64,000 nucleotides of DNA. It comes from JABDQW01 sp942492025 (GTDB taxonomy: Bacteria; Pseudomonadota; Gammaproteobacteria; SZUA-229). The notes beneath the pieces were generated by a model. The model was not told the origin of the DNA. It saw only the letters and a program-made list of their open reading frames with translations, and made no database searches. The stretch lies in the NCBI GenBank assembly GCA_942492025.1, contig CALODJ010000012.1, positions 558,001 through 622,000 on the forward strand, given 5' to 3'. How positions within the stretch are numbered: position 1 is the first letter of the stretch; each line of letters begins with the position of its first letter. Shown piece after piece: positions 35,776 through 45,775 of this stretch. The position numbers and the translations under genes are program-made.

Positions 35776-35953
35776 GCCGCCGCGTTTAACGCAATTCGAC
35801 CGATAGGCCTCTATTCGAGCGCTGAGATGGCACAGAATGGACCACTATATCGGAATTTAATTCGCACATATACCGACACATGCAATCGGGTGCCGACTTT
35901 AAAACGGTCATTGCATGGGGTATGTGGAGGCTTAACCCCTTTAGGAGATCACA
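35776..35953 (+). promoter_or_regulatory. Structured rpsB leader (S2-type 5' UTR)
   Basis: Two stems can be seen: TGCAAT (35881-35886) with ATTGCA (35910-35915), and GGGGT (35917-35921) with the ACCCC at 35935-35939, the latter around GTGGAGGC. The AGGAG ribosome site follows at 35942. In E. coli ribosomal protein S2 represses its own operon through a conserved leader, and this region has that layout. Autoregulation here is inferred. Confidence 0.55.
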
Positions 35954-36892
35954 ATGTCAAGCGTATCTATGCGTCTGATGCTTGAAGCAGGCGTTCACTT
36001 TGGTCATCAGACCCGTTTCTGGAATCCAAAAATGGCAGATTACATTTTTGGTGCCCGTAACAAAATCCACATCGTAAACCTTGAGAAAACACTGCCGCTC
36101 TATAACGATGCAGTGAACGCTATCGGCAAAATTGCAGCCAAGCGCGGTACCATCCTGTTTGTCGGAACAAAACGCGCAGCACGCAACACGGTACAGGAAG
36201 AAGCCGTGCGTTGTGGTATGCCCTATGTCAATCACCGCTGGCTGGGTGGCATGCTGACGAACTATAAAACTATTCGACAGTCCATACAGCGACTGATGGA
36301 TCTGGAGGAAATGTCCACGACAGGCGGTTTAGCGCGCTTGACAAAGAAAGAGGCGCTTGGCTTGCGACGTGAAATGGAGAAACTGGAAAGGGTACTTGGT
36401 GGTATCAAGGACATGAAAGGGCTGCCTGATGCGTTGTTCATCATCGATGTTGGCCATGAAGAAATCGCGGTCAGTGAGGCCAACAAGCTGGGTATCCCCG
36501 TATTTGGCATTGTAGATACCAACAATTCACCCGATGGCATCGACTATGTGGTTCCTGGTAACGATGATGCTATTAAGGCCATTCGGCTGTATTCACAGGG
36601 CCTGGCGGATGCCATCATCGAGGGACGAGCCGCTGCTGTGATCCATGCGGAAGAGGCTGAAGAACCGGCGCCAAAGAAAAAGGTACCTGTCAAAAAAGCA
36701 CCCGCCAAGAAAGCGGAGAATACCGAACAAGCTGCATCCACAGCGGAAGAACCACCCGTTGTTGAATCAGAAGCGAAATCCGCTGCTGAGGCTGAAGTCG
36801 ATGCGGGTGCAACTGAAGGTACAGCAGCTGTCGATGAGGTCGCCGAGAAGAAAGTCGCCAAGAAAAAAGCTGCCGAAAATACAACTGATTGA
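35954..36892 (+). CDS. rpsB: 30S ribosomal protein S2 with long charged tail
   Basis: 312 residues. The first 230 match S2 (HFGHQTRFWNPKMADYIFG, VNHRWLGGMLTNYKTI, GIVDTNNSPDGIDYVVPGND). After that come about 80 residues of low complexity rich in Lys, Ala and Glu (PKKKVPVKKAPAKKAE then acidic repeats). E. coli S2 has 241 residues and no such tail. S2 helps fix S1 to the 30S subunit. First gene of the rpsB-tsf unit. Confidence 0.97.
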   Translation: MSSVSMRLMLEAGVHFGHQTRFWNPKMADYIFGARNKIHIVNLEKTLPLYNDAVNAIGKIAAKRGTILFVGTKRAARNTVQEEAVRCGMPYVNHRWLGGMLTNYKTIRQSIQRLMDLEEMSTTGGLARLTKKEALGLRREMEKLERVLGGIKDMKGLPDALFIIDVGHEEIAVSEANKLGIPVFGIVDTNNSPDGIDYVVPGNDDAIKAIRLYSQGLADAIIEGRAAAVIHAEEAEEPAPKKKVPVKKAPAKKAENTEQAASTAEEPPVVESEAKSAAEAEVDAGATEGTAAVDEVAEKKVAKKKAAENTTD

Positions 36893-36961
36893 ATAGTGCA
36901 GGCAAGCCTGTAACCAAGCACACATTAAGATCCAAACGAACAGAATTTCAGAGGTATATTT

Positions 36962-37843
36962 ATGCAGATTACAGCTGCGATGGTAAAAGAACTGCGTGAG
37001 CGTACAGGCTCAGGTATGATGGAATGCAAGAAAGCCCTGCAGGAAGCTGATGGCGACATCGATACCGCTATTGAGAACATGCGAAAATCCGGCCTTGCAA
37101 AAGCCGATAAAAAGGCTGGACGTGTTGCCGCGGAAGGCCGCGTGGCAGTCAGGATCAGTGAGGATGGAAAAACCGCTGTTATCATCGAAGTCAATTGCGA
37201 GACTGATTTCGTCTCTGGCGGCGATGATTTCATCAGCTTTGTAAATGATATCTCTGCTTCAGCCCTGGCTAACAAACCTGCTTCGGTTGATGCGCTGGTT
37301 GAGCTTCCAATCGACGGTTCACAGTCTATTGAAGATGCGCGTAAGGCCATGATCTCCAAGATCGGCGAGAATGTACAGATACGCCGTTTTGAAATGATGA
37401 ATTCAGAAGAAGGCACATTTGGCAGCTATCTACACGGTTCGCGTATTGGTGTTCTGCTGGAAATGGTCAATGCTAACGAAGAGCTGATCAAGGATGTCGC
37501 TATGCATATCGCCGCGAGTAAGCCAACCTGTGTTACTGAAGACCAGGTGCCGGCAGAAACATTGGCAAAAGAACGCGAAATCCTGATTGCGCAGGCAAAA
37601 GACAGTGGCAAACCGGATAACATTATTGAAAAAATGGTCGATGGCCGTGTGCGAAAATATCTCGCTGAGATTACACTGCTAGGTCAGCCCTTTGTCAAAG
37701 ATCCGGACAAGACTGTGGGTGCCCTGCTCAAGGACGAAGGTGCAACGGTAACCGGTTTTGTTCGTTATGAAGTTGGCGAAGGTATCGAAAAGAAACAGGA
37801 AAACTTTGCTGATGAAGTAATGGCTCAAGTTAACGCAAGCTAA
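36962..37843 (+). CDS. tsf: Elongation factor Ts
   Basis: 293 residues. The conserved start VKELRERTGSGMMECKKAL and NCETDFVSGGDDF identify it. It swaps GDP for GTP on EF-Tu. It follows rpsB by 69 bases with a small hairpin (CAGGC-AA-GCCTG at 36899-36910) between, and a terminator after it. Confidence 0.98.
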   Translation: MQITAAMVKELRERTGSGMMECKKALQEADGDIDTAIENMRKSGLAKADKKAGRVAAEGRVAVRISEDGKTAVIIEVNCETDFVSGGDDFISFVNDISASALANKPASVDALVELPIDGSQSIEDARKAMISKIGENVQIRRFEMMNSEEGTFGSYLHGSRIGVLLEMVNANEELIKDVAMHIAASKPTCVTEDQVPAETLAKEREILIAQAKDSGKPDNIIEKMVDGRVRKYLAEITLLGQPFVKDPDKTVGALLKDEGATVTGFVRYEVGEGIEKKQENFADEVMAQVNAS

Positions 37844-37870
37844 ATACAGCATGCTCAGCCATTAAAAATA

Positions 37871-37900
37871 AAAACCGGGAATCTTTTTTCCCGGTTTTTT
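37871..37900 (+). terminator. Rho-independent terminator after tsf
   Basis: AAAACCGGGAA pairs with TTCCCGGTTTT across a six-base loop and runs into six T. It is symmetrical in A/T and could act from both sides. pyrH begins 22 bases on, so some read-through or a hidden promoter must serve it. Confidence 0.88.
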
Positions 37901-37921
37901 ATGGTTGGAATAATAAAAATA

Positions 37922-38656
37922 ATGACAACGACGAAACCATCTTACAAGCGGGTATTGCTCAAGCTCAGCGGCGAAGCGCTAATGGGTGATATGGATTTTG
38001 GCATCGAGCCGGGTATGATGGCGCGTGTGGCCAAAGAAGTCGCACAAGTGTCCGATATGGGAATCGAGGTTGCGCTGGTCGTTGGCGGCGGCAACATATT
38101 CAGGGGCCAGGGGCTTGCACAGTCAGGCATTGATCGTGTAACCGGCGATCATATGGGAATGCTGGCTACGGTAATGAACTCACTGGCGATGCAGGACGCA
38201 CTTGAAAAAATTGGTCATCCATGCCGGGTTCTGTCTGCGATACGGATCAATCGTGTTTGCGAAGAATATGTTCGTCGGCGCGCTATTCGGCATCTTGAAA
38301 AAGGTAGAATCGTAATATTTGCCGCTGGTACGGGCAATCCATTTTTTACTACCGATACGGCGGGCTGTTTACGAGCCATTGAAATCGAGGCCGATGTCAT
38401 CATGAAGGCAACCAAGGTCAACGGGGTCTTCGATTCGGATCCGGAAAAAAATCCGGATGCGAAACGCTACCAGACAGTAACATTTACTCAAGCAATTGAA
38501 AAAAATCTTGGCGTTATGGATATGACAGCTTTAGTTATGTGTCGTGATAATAATTTACCACTACGTGTGTTTAATCTTAATCAAGAAGGCGCATTACCTG
38601 CCGCAATGAAAGACTACAGTATTGGCACAACTGTTGTTCTGGAGGAAACAGCATGA
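37922..38656 (+). CDS. pyrH: UMP kinase
   Basis: 244 residues from the ATG at 37922. KRVLLKLSGEALMG and VVGGGNIFRG mark the bacterial hexameric family; GTGNPFFTTDTA is the acceptor block. It converts UMP to UDP. The ATG at 37901 abuts the terminator and adds odd residues. pyrH and frr overlap by four bases. Confidence 0.97.
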   Translation: MTTTKPSYKRVLLKLSGEALMGDMDFGIEPGMMARVAKEVAQVSDMGIEVALVVGGGNIFRGQGLAQSGIDRVTGDHMGMLATVMNSLAMQDALEKIGHPCRVLSAIRINRVCEEYVRRRAIRHLEKGRIVIFAAGTGNPFFTTDTAGCLRAIEIEADVIMKATKVNGVFDSDPEKNPDAKRYQTVTFTQAIEKNLGVMDMTALVMCRDNNLPLRVFNLNQEGALPAAMKDYSIGTTVVLEETA

Positions 38657-39210
38657 TTGACGAGATTATTGGCGATGCAGAAGTTCGTATGAGCAAGAGC
38701 GTTGATTCACTGCATACCGAGTTCGCAAAAATAAGAACAGGCCGGGCGCATCCAAGTCTACTTGATCAGATACATATTGACTACTATGGCGCCAATACAC
38801 CTATTAAACAGGTGGCGAACGTGTCAGTTGAAGATTCCCGGACGCTGGTTGTCACGCCCTGGGAGAAGGACATGGTCACGAAAGTCGAAAAAGCCATCAT
38901 GGGTTCTGATCTGGGACTCAATCCCGCAACAGCAGGCACTGTGATCCGCATACCGATGCCGCCATTGACAGAGGAACGCCGCAAGGATCTGGTCAAGGTT
39001 GTCAGACAAGAAGCGGAGCATGCGCGTGTTGCTATTAGAAACATACGTCGTGATGCAAACGGTGACTTCAAGGATTTGTTAAAAGAGAAAGAGATTTCCG
39101 AAGATGAAGAGCGAAAAGCTGAGGAGCGTATTCAGAAATTGACAGATAGCTTTGTCGGCAAGATTGACAAGGTCTTGGCTGACAAGGAAGCTGAATTAAT
39201 GGAAGTGTAG
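38653..39210 (+). CDS. frr: Ribosome recycling factor
   Basis: 185 residues, the usual length. The three-helix bundle is marked by LHTEFAKIRTGRAHPSLLD and VRQEAEHARVAIRNIRRDAN. With EF-G it splits finished ribosomes. It overlaps pyrH by four bases. Confidence 0.97.
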   Translation: MIDEIIGDAEVRMSKSVDSLHTEFAKIRTGRAHPSLLDQIHIDYYGANTPIKQVANVSVEDSRTLVVTPWEKDMVTKVEKAIMGSDLGLNPATAGTVIRIPMPPLTEERRKDLVKVVRQEAEHARVAIRNIRRDANGDFKDLLKEKEISEDEERKAEERIQKLTDSFVGKIDKVLADKEAELMEV

Positions 39211-39282
39211 GCGGGCAAATATTTAGTTTCGGACAATCGATTCCGGAAATACGATCTCGTTCGTGACCAGGCACCGTACTTC

Positions 39283-40041
39283 ATGGCTACAGCAAAACAT
39301 GATAACAAACCATCGCTTCCACAGCATGTTGCTGTTGTGATGGACGGCAACGGCCGCTGGGCAAAAAATCGTTTTCTACCTCGAACGACTGGCCATAAGG
39401 CCGGTGTCGATGCGACTCGTCGTCTGGTTCGATCATGTGTAGAGAAAGGTATAGGCTGTTTGACGCTGTTCGCCTTCAGTAGCGAGAACTGGAATCGGCC
39501 TGACCACGAAGTCAGCAGCCTGATGGCTTTGTTTTTGGCAACCCTCAACTCTGAGTTGAACAAGCTTCACCAGCAAGGTGTGCGTATCCGTTTCATTGGA
39601 GACCGCAGCCGGTTTTCCGCCAGCTTGCAGAACAGTATCACCGCTGCAGAGAAGAAAACCGAAGCAAATACACGGCTGAATCTGAACGTCGCTGCAAACT
39701 ATGGCGGCCGTTGGGATATTGCCAATGCTGTACGCAATATCTCGCAGAAATTGCTCAAGGGCGATATCGAGGCACAGGAGATAACAGAGCAAACTATTAG
39801 CCGGGAAATCAGTCTTTCAGATCTGCCTGAGCCTGATCTGTTGATTCGCACCGGTGGCGAGCAAAGGATCAGCAACTTCTTGTTGTGGCAAATCGCCTAC
39901 ACCGAGCTGTATTTCACTGACACGCTTTGGCCCGAGTTTAATGATGCTGCATTTGATGAAGCGCTCAACTGGTATGCCACGCGGCAGCGACGCTTTGGTA
40001 AGACTGGCGAGCAGGTTGAGTGCGGTCAGGGAATGCGTTAG
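39283..40041 (+). CDS. uppS: Undecaprenyl diphosphate synthase
   Basis: 252 residues of the cis-prenyltransferase family: VAVVMDGNGRWAKNRFLPR with its Asp, FAFSSENWNRP, and the late LIRTGGEQRISNFLLWQ. It makes the C55 carrier lipid for peptidoglycan and O-antigen. It adjoins cdsA. Confidence 0.97.
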   Translation: MATAKHDNKPSLPQHVAVVMDGNGRWAKNRFLPRTTGHKAGVDATRRLVRSCVEKGIGCLTLFAFSSENWNRPDHEVSSLMALFLATLNSELNKLHQQGVRIRFIGDRSRFSASLQNSITAAEKKTEANTRLNLNVAANYGGRWDIANAVRNISQKLLKGDIEAQEITEQTISREISLSDLPEPDLLIRTGGEQRISNFLLWQIAYTELYFTDTLWPEFNDAAFDEALNWYATRQRRFGKTGEQVECGQGMR

Positions 40042-40043
40042 CT

Positions 40044-40865
40044 ATGCTGCTGCAACGCATAGTCACAGCAATTCCACTGGCGATCGGTGTTATCTGGATC
40101 ATTCTGTTCCAGTCGAGTCAGGTTTTTTTCTGGCTAACCATGGTAATCACTGCTCTGGCAGCCTATGAATGGGCAAAATTGGCGGGGCTGAAATACGTCG
40201 GGCAACTCATCTATGTCATCTTGCTGTGTGTAATTCTCTGGGTGACTGTAAATTATGCCAGCCAGCTGACGCAATATTTTGTTTATGCTGGCGTTGCCTG
40301 GTGGTTTATTGTTAGCCTGTATCTGTTAAAAAAACAACCAAAGCCAGTCAGCAAGGAAGTCTCTTTGCAGAAACTGGTAGCAGGTAGTCTGGTCATTCCA
40401 TCAGCTGTATTTGCGATGAATGCCGTGCACGTCCAGCACAATGGCCCTGAATGGCTGCTTTATGGCTTGATGTTGGTGTGGGTGGCAGATATTGGTGCCT
40501 ATTTCAGCGGTAAGCATTTCGGTAAGAACAAGCTGGCACCGGCTATCAGTCCGGGTAAAACTCGCGAGGGTTTATATGGCGCTATTGTGGCGGTATGTTG
40601 CTACAGTGCAGCAGCCGCCTATTACTTTGAACTTGATATGGCCGCTGCCGTGTGGCTGCTTTTGCTGGCTATTGTGCTGACGCTGGTTTCCGTTGCCGGC
40701 GATCTATACGAGAGTGTACTAAAGCGTGAATTTGGCGTGAAAGACAGCGGAGTTATACTGCCTGGCCATGGCGGCATTCTCGACAGGATTGACAGCGTGC
40801 TGGCGGCTATGCCCCTATTCATGGTCGGGCGCGAGCTGTTGCTGCAACCGGTATTCAACCCATGA
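40044..40865 (+). CDS. cdsA: Phosphatidate cytidylyltransferase
   Basis: 273 residues from ATG 40044, two bases after the uppS stop. Several membrane helices and the family end GDLYESVLKREFGVKDSG then LPGHGGILDRIDS. It makes CDP-diacylglycerol for phospholipids. The ATG-like start at 40020 lies inside uppS and is rejected. It overlaps dxr by four bases. Confidence 0.95.
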   Translation: MLLQRIVTAIPLAIGVIWIILFQSSQVFFWLTMVITALAAYEWAKLAGLKYVGQLIYVILLCVILWVTVNYASQLTQYFVYAGVAWWFIVSLYLLKKQPKPVSKEVSLQKLVAGSLVIPSAVFAMNAVHVQHNGPEWLLYGLMLVWVADIGAYFSGKHFGKNKLAPAISPGKTREGLYGAIVAVCCYSAAAAYYFELDMAAAVWLLLLAIVLTLVSVAGDLYESVLKREFGVKDSGVILPGHGGILDRIDSVLAAMPLFMVGRELLLQPVFNP

Positions 40866-42061
40866 CTGCATCCCGGGCTATTGCGATTCTGGGTTCCACC
40901 GGAACGATAGGGCAGAACACACTGGATGTAGTATCACGTCACCGTGATAGTTACCGCATTGTCGCATTGACGGCAAACACTGATGTTGATGGGCTTGAAA
41001 AACAATGCCTGCTGTGGCAGCCTGAATATGCGGTTATGAGCAATCATAACAGTGCACAACAACTGGTTGAAAAACTCAAAAATAAGGGGCTGGCGACACA
41101 GGTGCTGGCCGGTGTAGAGGGCTTGCAAGAGGTTGCCAGCCTGCAACAGGTTGATACGGTCGTTGCCGGTATCGTTGGTGCTGCCGGCCTGCTGCCAACC
41201 CTGGCGGCCGCGGAAGCCGGGAAGCGAATATTGCTCGCCAACAAGGAAGCGCTGGTGATGTCAGGGCCGTTGTTTATGGACGCAGTGCGCAATAGCGGTG
41301 CTGTGCTATTACCGGTCGACAGCGAGCATAATGCCATTTTCCAGTGCATGCCCCACACCGCTCAGGACCAGGCACCTCCAGAACAGTACGGTGTTGGCAA
41401 AATCCTGCTGACGGCCAGTGGAGGCCCCTTCAGAACGCTGCCATTGGAGCGATTCCATACCATCACACCCGAGCAGGCTGTGAGTCATCCGAATTGGGTG
41501 ATGGGTCAGAAGATTTCCGTCGACTCGGCTACGATGATGAATAAAGGCCTGGAGGTGATCGAGGCGCACTGGTTATTCGGTGTCGCTCATGATCTGATTG
41601 AGGTCGTAATTCACCCTCAAAGCATCATTCACTCCATGGTCTCCTATACTGATGGTTCGACCCTTGCGCAATTAGGCAATCCAGACATGCGCACGCCCAT
41701 TGCGCATTGCCTGGCCTGGCCGGAACGTATCGATTCGGGGGTTGAACCTCTGGACATAATTGATGTCGCAAAACTGGAGTTTGAGAAACCTGATATGCAG
41801 CGCTTTCCCTGCCTGAAGCTATGTTACCAGGCAATACAGGCGGGCGGCTCCACGAGCATCGTTCTGAATGCCGCAAACGAAATTGCGGTTCAGGCATTTC
41901 TACAAAAAAAAATACGGTTTACAGCGATTGCAGAGATCATAGAAAGTGCTTTGAGCGAAACAACAACTACCGATGTCGACTCACTGGATGCGATACTGTC
42001 AGTGGATCAGTCAGCACGGGAAATAGCGCAGTTACACATTAACAACTCAGTAACATTTTAA
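40862..42061 (+). CDS. dxr: 1-deoxy-D-xylulose 5-phosphate reductoisomerase
   Basis: 399 residues. NADPH motif ILGSTGTIGQNTLDV; substrate block LLPVDSEHNAIFQC; and ASGGPFRTLP. It makes MEP in the non-mevalonate isoprenoid pathway, which also feeds UppS. It starts inside the last codons of cdsA and is followed by rseP after three bases. Confidence 0.97.
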   Translation: MTASRAIAILGSTGTIGQNTLDVVSRHRDSYRIVALTANTDVDGLEKQCLLWQPEYAVMSNHNSAQQLVEKLKNKGLATQVLAGVEGLQEVASLQQVDTVVAGIVGAAGLLPTLAAAEAGKRILLANKEALVMSGPLFMDAVRNSGAVLLPVDSEHNAIFQCMPHTAQDQAPPEQYGVGKILLTASGGPFRTLPLERFHTITPEQAVSHPNWVMGQKISVDSATMMNKGLEVIEAHWLFGVAHDLIEVVIHPQSIIHSMVSYTDGSTLAQLGNPDMRTPIAHCLAWPERIDSGVEPLDIIDVAKLEFEKPDMQRFPCLKLCYQAIQAGGSTSIVLNAANEIAVQAFLQKKIRFTAIAEIIESALSETTTTDVDSLDAILSVDQSAREIAQLHINNSVTF

Positions 42062-42064
42062 TCG

Positions 42065-43432
42065 ATGAGCATTCTGCATAACCTTTTCTTTTTTATTGTC
42101 GCCATAGGTGTACTCGTCACTTTTCATGAGTTTGGCCACTATTGGGTAGCCCGCAAACTCGGAGTAAAGGTGCTGCGGTTTTCTGTCGGTTTTGGCAGAC
42201 CATTAATCCACTGGCGCAGGAAAAACGATCCAGACAAGGTTGAGTATGCGATTGCAGCCATACCCCTGGGTGGTTATGTCAAAATGCTCGACGAGCGTGA
42301 GGGTAATGTCCCCGATGATGAGCTCGGCCGAGCTTTCAATCGACAACCTGTGCTGAATCGCGCCCTGATTGTATTCGCCGGGCCGGCATTCAACTTTATT
42401 CTGGCGATTCTGTTCTATTGGCTGGTGTTTGTCATAGGTACAACGGCGCAGCGTCCGTTGCTGGGTGTGCCGCAGCCCGATTCAATGGCTGACCAAGCCG
42501 GTTTTGCCAACCAGGATGAAATTCTGGCCGTAGGCGAGTCACCGGTCGAATCATGGAACACGTTCCGCATTTCCCTGATTGATCAGGGGCTGGATGGGGG
42601 CACACTGGACATCAAGGTGCGCGATGCGGGAGGTTTCGAGCAAACGCGTCTGCTGCAACTGGGAAAGACGCGTGTTCTCGAAGACGAGACAGATATCGTC
42701 ACCAAACTTGGATTTGAAATGTGGCGCCCGGAATTGCCGCCGGAAATTGGCGGCGTAGTCGAGGAAAGTGCGGCCAGTCAGGCGGGCCTGCAGCAAGGCG
42801 ATATCATACGTGCGATAAACGCTGAACCGGTTGATGAATGGGTTGAAATCGTCGAACGCGTACGCAGCAGTCCCGGCCAGGTATTGACCTTTACTATTGA
42901 CAGAGGCGGCCAGCGTCAGGCGATCGACGTCATACCCGGCAGTAAAAAGCAGGCCAACGAAATAGTCGGTTATATTGGTGCCTACCAGAATGTACCCGAT
43001 GAAGTAAGGGACCAGATGCTGGTCGAAGTCAGGTACGGCATTTTCGAGTCGATCCCCAAAGCCGCTCTCAAGACCTTGGATATGTCGCTGCTTACGCTGC
43101 GCGTACTGTGGAAAATGCTGACAGGTGAAGCGTCGCTGAATAATATTTCAGGTCCGATAACGATTGCGCAATATGCCGGCGTGACCGCAACCATTGGATT
43201 CAGCACCTTTATCGGATTTCTGGCGATTATTTCGGTCAGTTTGGGCGTACTCAATCTGTTGCCGATTCCGATGCTCGATGGTGGCCATTTGCTCTATTAC
43301 TTGATTGAAACAATCAAGGGCGGGCCCGTCTCTGAAACATTTGAAGCCAGGGGGCAGCAAATCGGTGTAATGATACTCGCCCTGCTGATGATGATAGCCT
43401 TGTTCAATGATTTTCAGCGGTTGTTGCAATGA
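42065..43432 (+). CDS. rseP: Site-2 protease RseP
   Basis: 455 residues. Zinc motif HEFGH (in VTFHEFGHYWVARKLG) in the first helix, two PDZ domains (about residues 115-185 and 200-290), and the second active-site block NLLPIPMLDGGHLLYY. It cuts the anti-sigma factor RseA within the membrane to release sigma-E. It sits directly ahead of bamA, whose product is one of the targets watched by sigma-E. Confidence 0.96.
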   Translation: MSILHNLFFFIVAIGVLVTFHEFGHYWVARKLGVKVLRFSVGFGRPLIHWRRKNDPDKVEYAIAAIPLGGYVKMLDEREGNVPDDELGRAFNRQPVLNRALIVFAGPAFNFILAILFYWLVFVIGTTAQRPLLGVPQPDSMADQAGFANQDEILAVGESPVESWNTFRISLIDQGLDGGTLDIKVRDAGGFEQTRLLQLGKTRVLEDETDIVTKLGFEMWRPELPPEIGGVVEESAASQAGLQQGDIIRAINAEPVDEWVEIVERVRSSPGQVLTFTIDRGGQRQAIDVIPGSKKQANEIVGYIGAYQNVPDEVRDQMLVEVRYGIFESIPKAALKTLDMSLLTLRVLWKMLTGEASLNNISGPITIAQYAGVTATIGFSTFIGFLAIISVSLGVLNLLPIPMLDGGHLLYYLIETIKGGPVSETFEARGQQIGVMILALLMMIALFNDFQRLLQ

Positions 43433-43439
43433 GGTGATA

Positions 43440-45764
43440 ATGCACGATTGCTGGAAATCACTCAGCTTCCTTTCCCTGATAATTTTGATCACTCTTGCAT
43501 CTGCCGCAGCAGCGGCGCAGAGCTTTATTGTAAGTGATATTCGTCTGGAGGGTCTGGAGAAAATACCCGAAGGTACCTTGCTCAATTATCTGCCGGTCAT
43601 TCAGGGTGATCCGCTGGATGTCACGCAGGCCAGTTTTGCGATTAGGGAGTTGTATAAAACCGGTTTTTTCGCCGATGTTAAGTTATTCAGGGATGAAGAC
43701 GTACTGGTGGTACGTGTTAAGGAACGTCCATCGATCACCGATATCCAGTTTGAAGGTAATTCAGATATTGATGACGAGACCCTGGAAGAAGCCCTCAAGG
43801 GTGTCGGTCTCGCCAGGGGGCGAATTTTCAATCGTTCGTTACTCGAAAAGCTCACCCAGGAACTCGAAAGCGTTTATTTCAGTCAGGGCAAATACAATGT
43901 CAAAATCGAGGCTGAAGTTGAGGAGCTTGATCAAAATCGGGTAAATATCGATATCAAAATCTCTGAGGGCATCAAGTCGCGAATCAAGCAAATTAATGTC
44001 ATTGGCAATACTGTTTTCGACGACCCTGTATTGCTTGATGAGATTCAGCTGGGTATTCCCTCTGCATGGGCATTTTTTTCAGACGCTGACGAGTATTCAA
44101 AGCCAAAATTGCAGGCGGATCTGGAATCAATTCGTTCGTATTATCTGGACCGGGGCTATATCAGGTTCAACGTTGATTCCACGCAGGTTTCAATCACGCC
44201 GGACAAGAAAGATATCTACGTGACCATCAACGTCAGCGAAGGCGATAAATATACCGTGGCAGATGTGCAGCTCACCGGCGATATGGTGATCAACAAGAAG
44301 GTACTGGAGCAGTTAATCTCGACCAAAACAGGCGATACTTTCTCCCGCAGGAAAATGACTGAATCACAGAAAGCGCTGGAAGATCGTGTCGGTATGATAG
44401 GTTATGCCTTCGCCAAAGTGGCGGTACTGCCTCAAATCAATGAAGAAAAGCGAACCATCAGTCTCACCTATACACTCGAACCTGGCAGAAAAGTGTACGT
44501 TCGCCGAATTACGTTTTTTGGTAATTTCAAGACCAGAGATGAGGTGCTGAGACGTGAAATGCGGCTGATGGAGGGGTCCATACTGGCGAGTGATAAACTG
44601 GAGCGTTCCAAAATTCGTATACAACGTTTGTCTTTTATCGAAGAGGTCGAGTTTGATACCCGGCCAGTACCGGGTACAGACAACCAGATCGATATCGATG
44701 TCACCGTCAGCGAACGCTTATCTGGCAGCTTTAATATAGGTGCTGGTTTTTCCCAGGCGCAGGGGTTGTTGTTCAATGTGGGGCTGACCCAGGAAAATCT
44801 GCTGGGCACCGGTCAGGCGCTTTCTCTCAATGTCAATACTGACAGGGCCAACACGGTTTACAGTGTTTCACACACAGATCCATTTATCACGCCAGATGGT
44901 GTCAGTCGAACTGTCAGCGCATCGTATAGGAAACGAGATGCTGCTCAGGAAGACATTGCCAACTACCTGTCAAATTCGTATGGCGTTAACCTGTCTTACG
45001 GCATACCCATGTCTGAGGTGAACACGTTACGACTGGGTGTGGGTTACAACGCGATTGATTTGAAAATTGGCATATCACCATCGCTTGATGTGGTCGAGTT
45101 TATTGCAAAGAATGGCGATTCATTTGATAACTTCTCACTAACGGCGAGTTACTCACACGACACGCGGAATCGTACGGTGTTCGCCACACGAGGCAGCGCA
45201 CAGACGATAGCATCCAATGCCACGATTCCCGGCAGCGATCTTGAATATTACAAGATCAGCTACGACACCAAGTTTTACTTCGCGATGACGCAAAATCTCA
45301 CCTTGCTGTTGCATTCGGATCTCGCCTACGGTGATGGCTATGGTGACACCGATGAGCTACCGTTTTTCGAACGCTATTTTGCCGGTGGTTTACGGACTGT
45401 CAGGGCGTATAACACCAACTCGCTAGGCCCGCGGGATCTACTGTCCAATGATCCTATCGGGGGTAATTTACGGGTTGTTGGTGGTGCCGATGTGATATTT
45501 CCTATACCATTCATGGAAAAGCCACCGAATTCTGTCCGTTTGAGTGCATTTTTTGATATTGGTAATGTATTCCTGGACAAGGCACCAACGTATAATTCGA
45601 CTGAAAACGGTTTTGATGCAAGCCAGCTGAGAATGTCAACCGGCCTGTCATTCGTCTGGCTGGCGCCTATTGGTCCGCTTCGATTCAGTTACGGTACAGC
45701 GCTTAACGATGTGCCTGGTGATGATTTGCGTGCTTTCCAGTTTAGTATTGGTTCATTCTTTTAA
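43440..45764 (+). CDS. bamA: Outer membrane assembly factor BamA
   Basis: 774 residues from the ATG at 43440, seven bases after rseP. Signal peptide (SFLSLIILITLASAAAAA), five POTRA domains, and a C-terminal 16-strand barrel of the Omp85 type with YGTALNDVPGDDLRAFQFSI and a terminal FF. It inserts barrel proteins into the outer membrane. The lid-loop RGS-type motif is seen as FATRGSAQT. Confidence 0.97.
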   Translation: MHDCWKSLSFLSLIILITLASAAAAAQSFIVSDIRLEGLEKIPEGTLLNYLPVIQGDPLDVTQASFAIRELYKTGFFADVKLFRDEDVLVVRVKERPSITDIQFEGNSDIDDETLEEALKGVGLARGRIFNRSLLEKLTQELESVYFSQGKYNVKIEAEVEELDQNRVNIDIKISEGIKSRIKQINVIGNTVFDDPVLLDEIQLGIPSAWAFFSDADEYSKPKLQADLESIRSYYLDRGYIRFNVDSTQVSITPDKKDIYVTINVSEGDKYTVADVQLTGDMVINKKVLEQLISTKTGDTFSRRKMTESQKALEDRVGMIGYAFAKVAVLPQINEEKRTISLTYTLEPGRKVYVRRITFFGNFKTRDEVLRREMRLMEGSILASDKLERSKIRIQRLSFIEEVEFDTRPVPGTDNQIDIDVTVSERLSGSFNIGAGFSQAQGLLFNVGLTQENLLGTGQALSLNVNTDRANTVYSVSHTDPFITPDGVSRTVSASYRKRDAAQEDIANYLSNSYGVNLSYGIPMSEVNTLRLGVGYNAIDLKIGISPSLDVVEFIAKNGDSFDNFSLTASYSHDTRNRTVFATRGSAQTIASNATIPGSDLEYYKISYDTKFYFAMTQNLTLLLHSDLAYGDGYGDTDELPFFERYFAGGLRTVRAYNTNSLGPRDLLSNDPIGGNLRVVGGADVIFPIPFMEKPPNSVRLSAFFDIGNVFLDKAPTYNSTENGFDASQLRMSTGLSFVWLAPIGPLRFSYGTALNDVPGDDLRAFQFSIGSFF

Positions 45765-45775
45765 GAGGAAAATTT

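Noticed and set aside
36899..36910. Terminator between rpsB and tsf
   Set aside because: Only a five-base-pair hairpin without a T-run; at best a weak pause or RNA end site.
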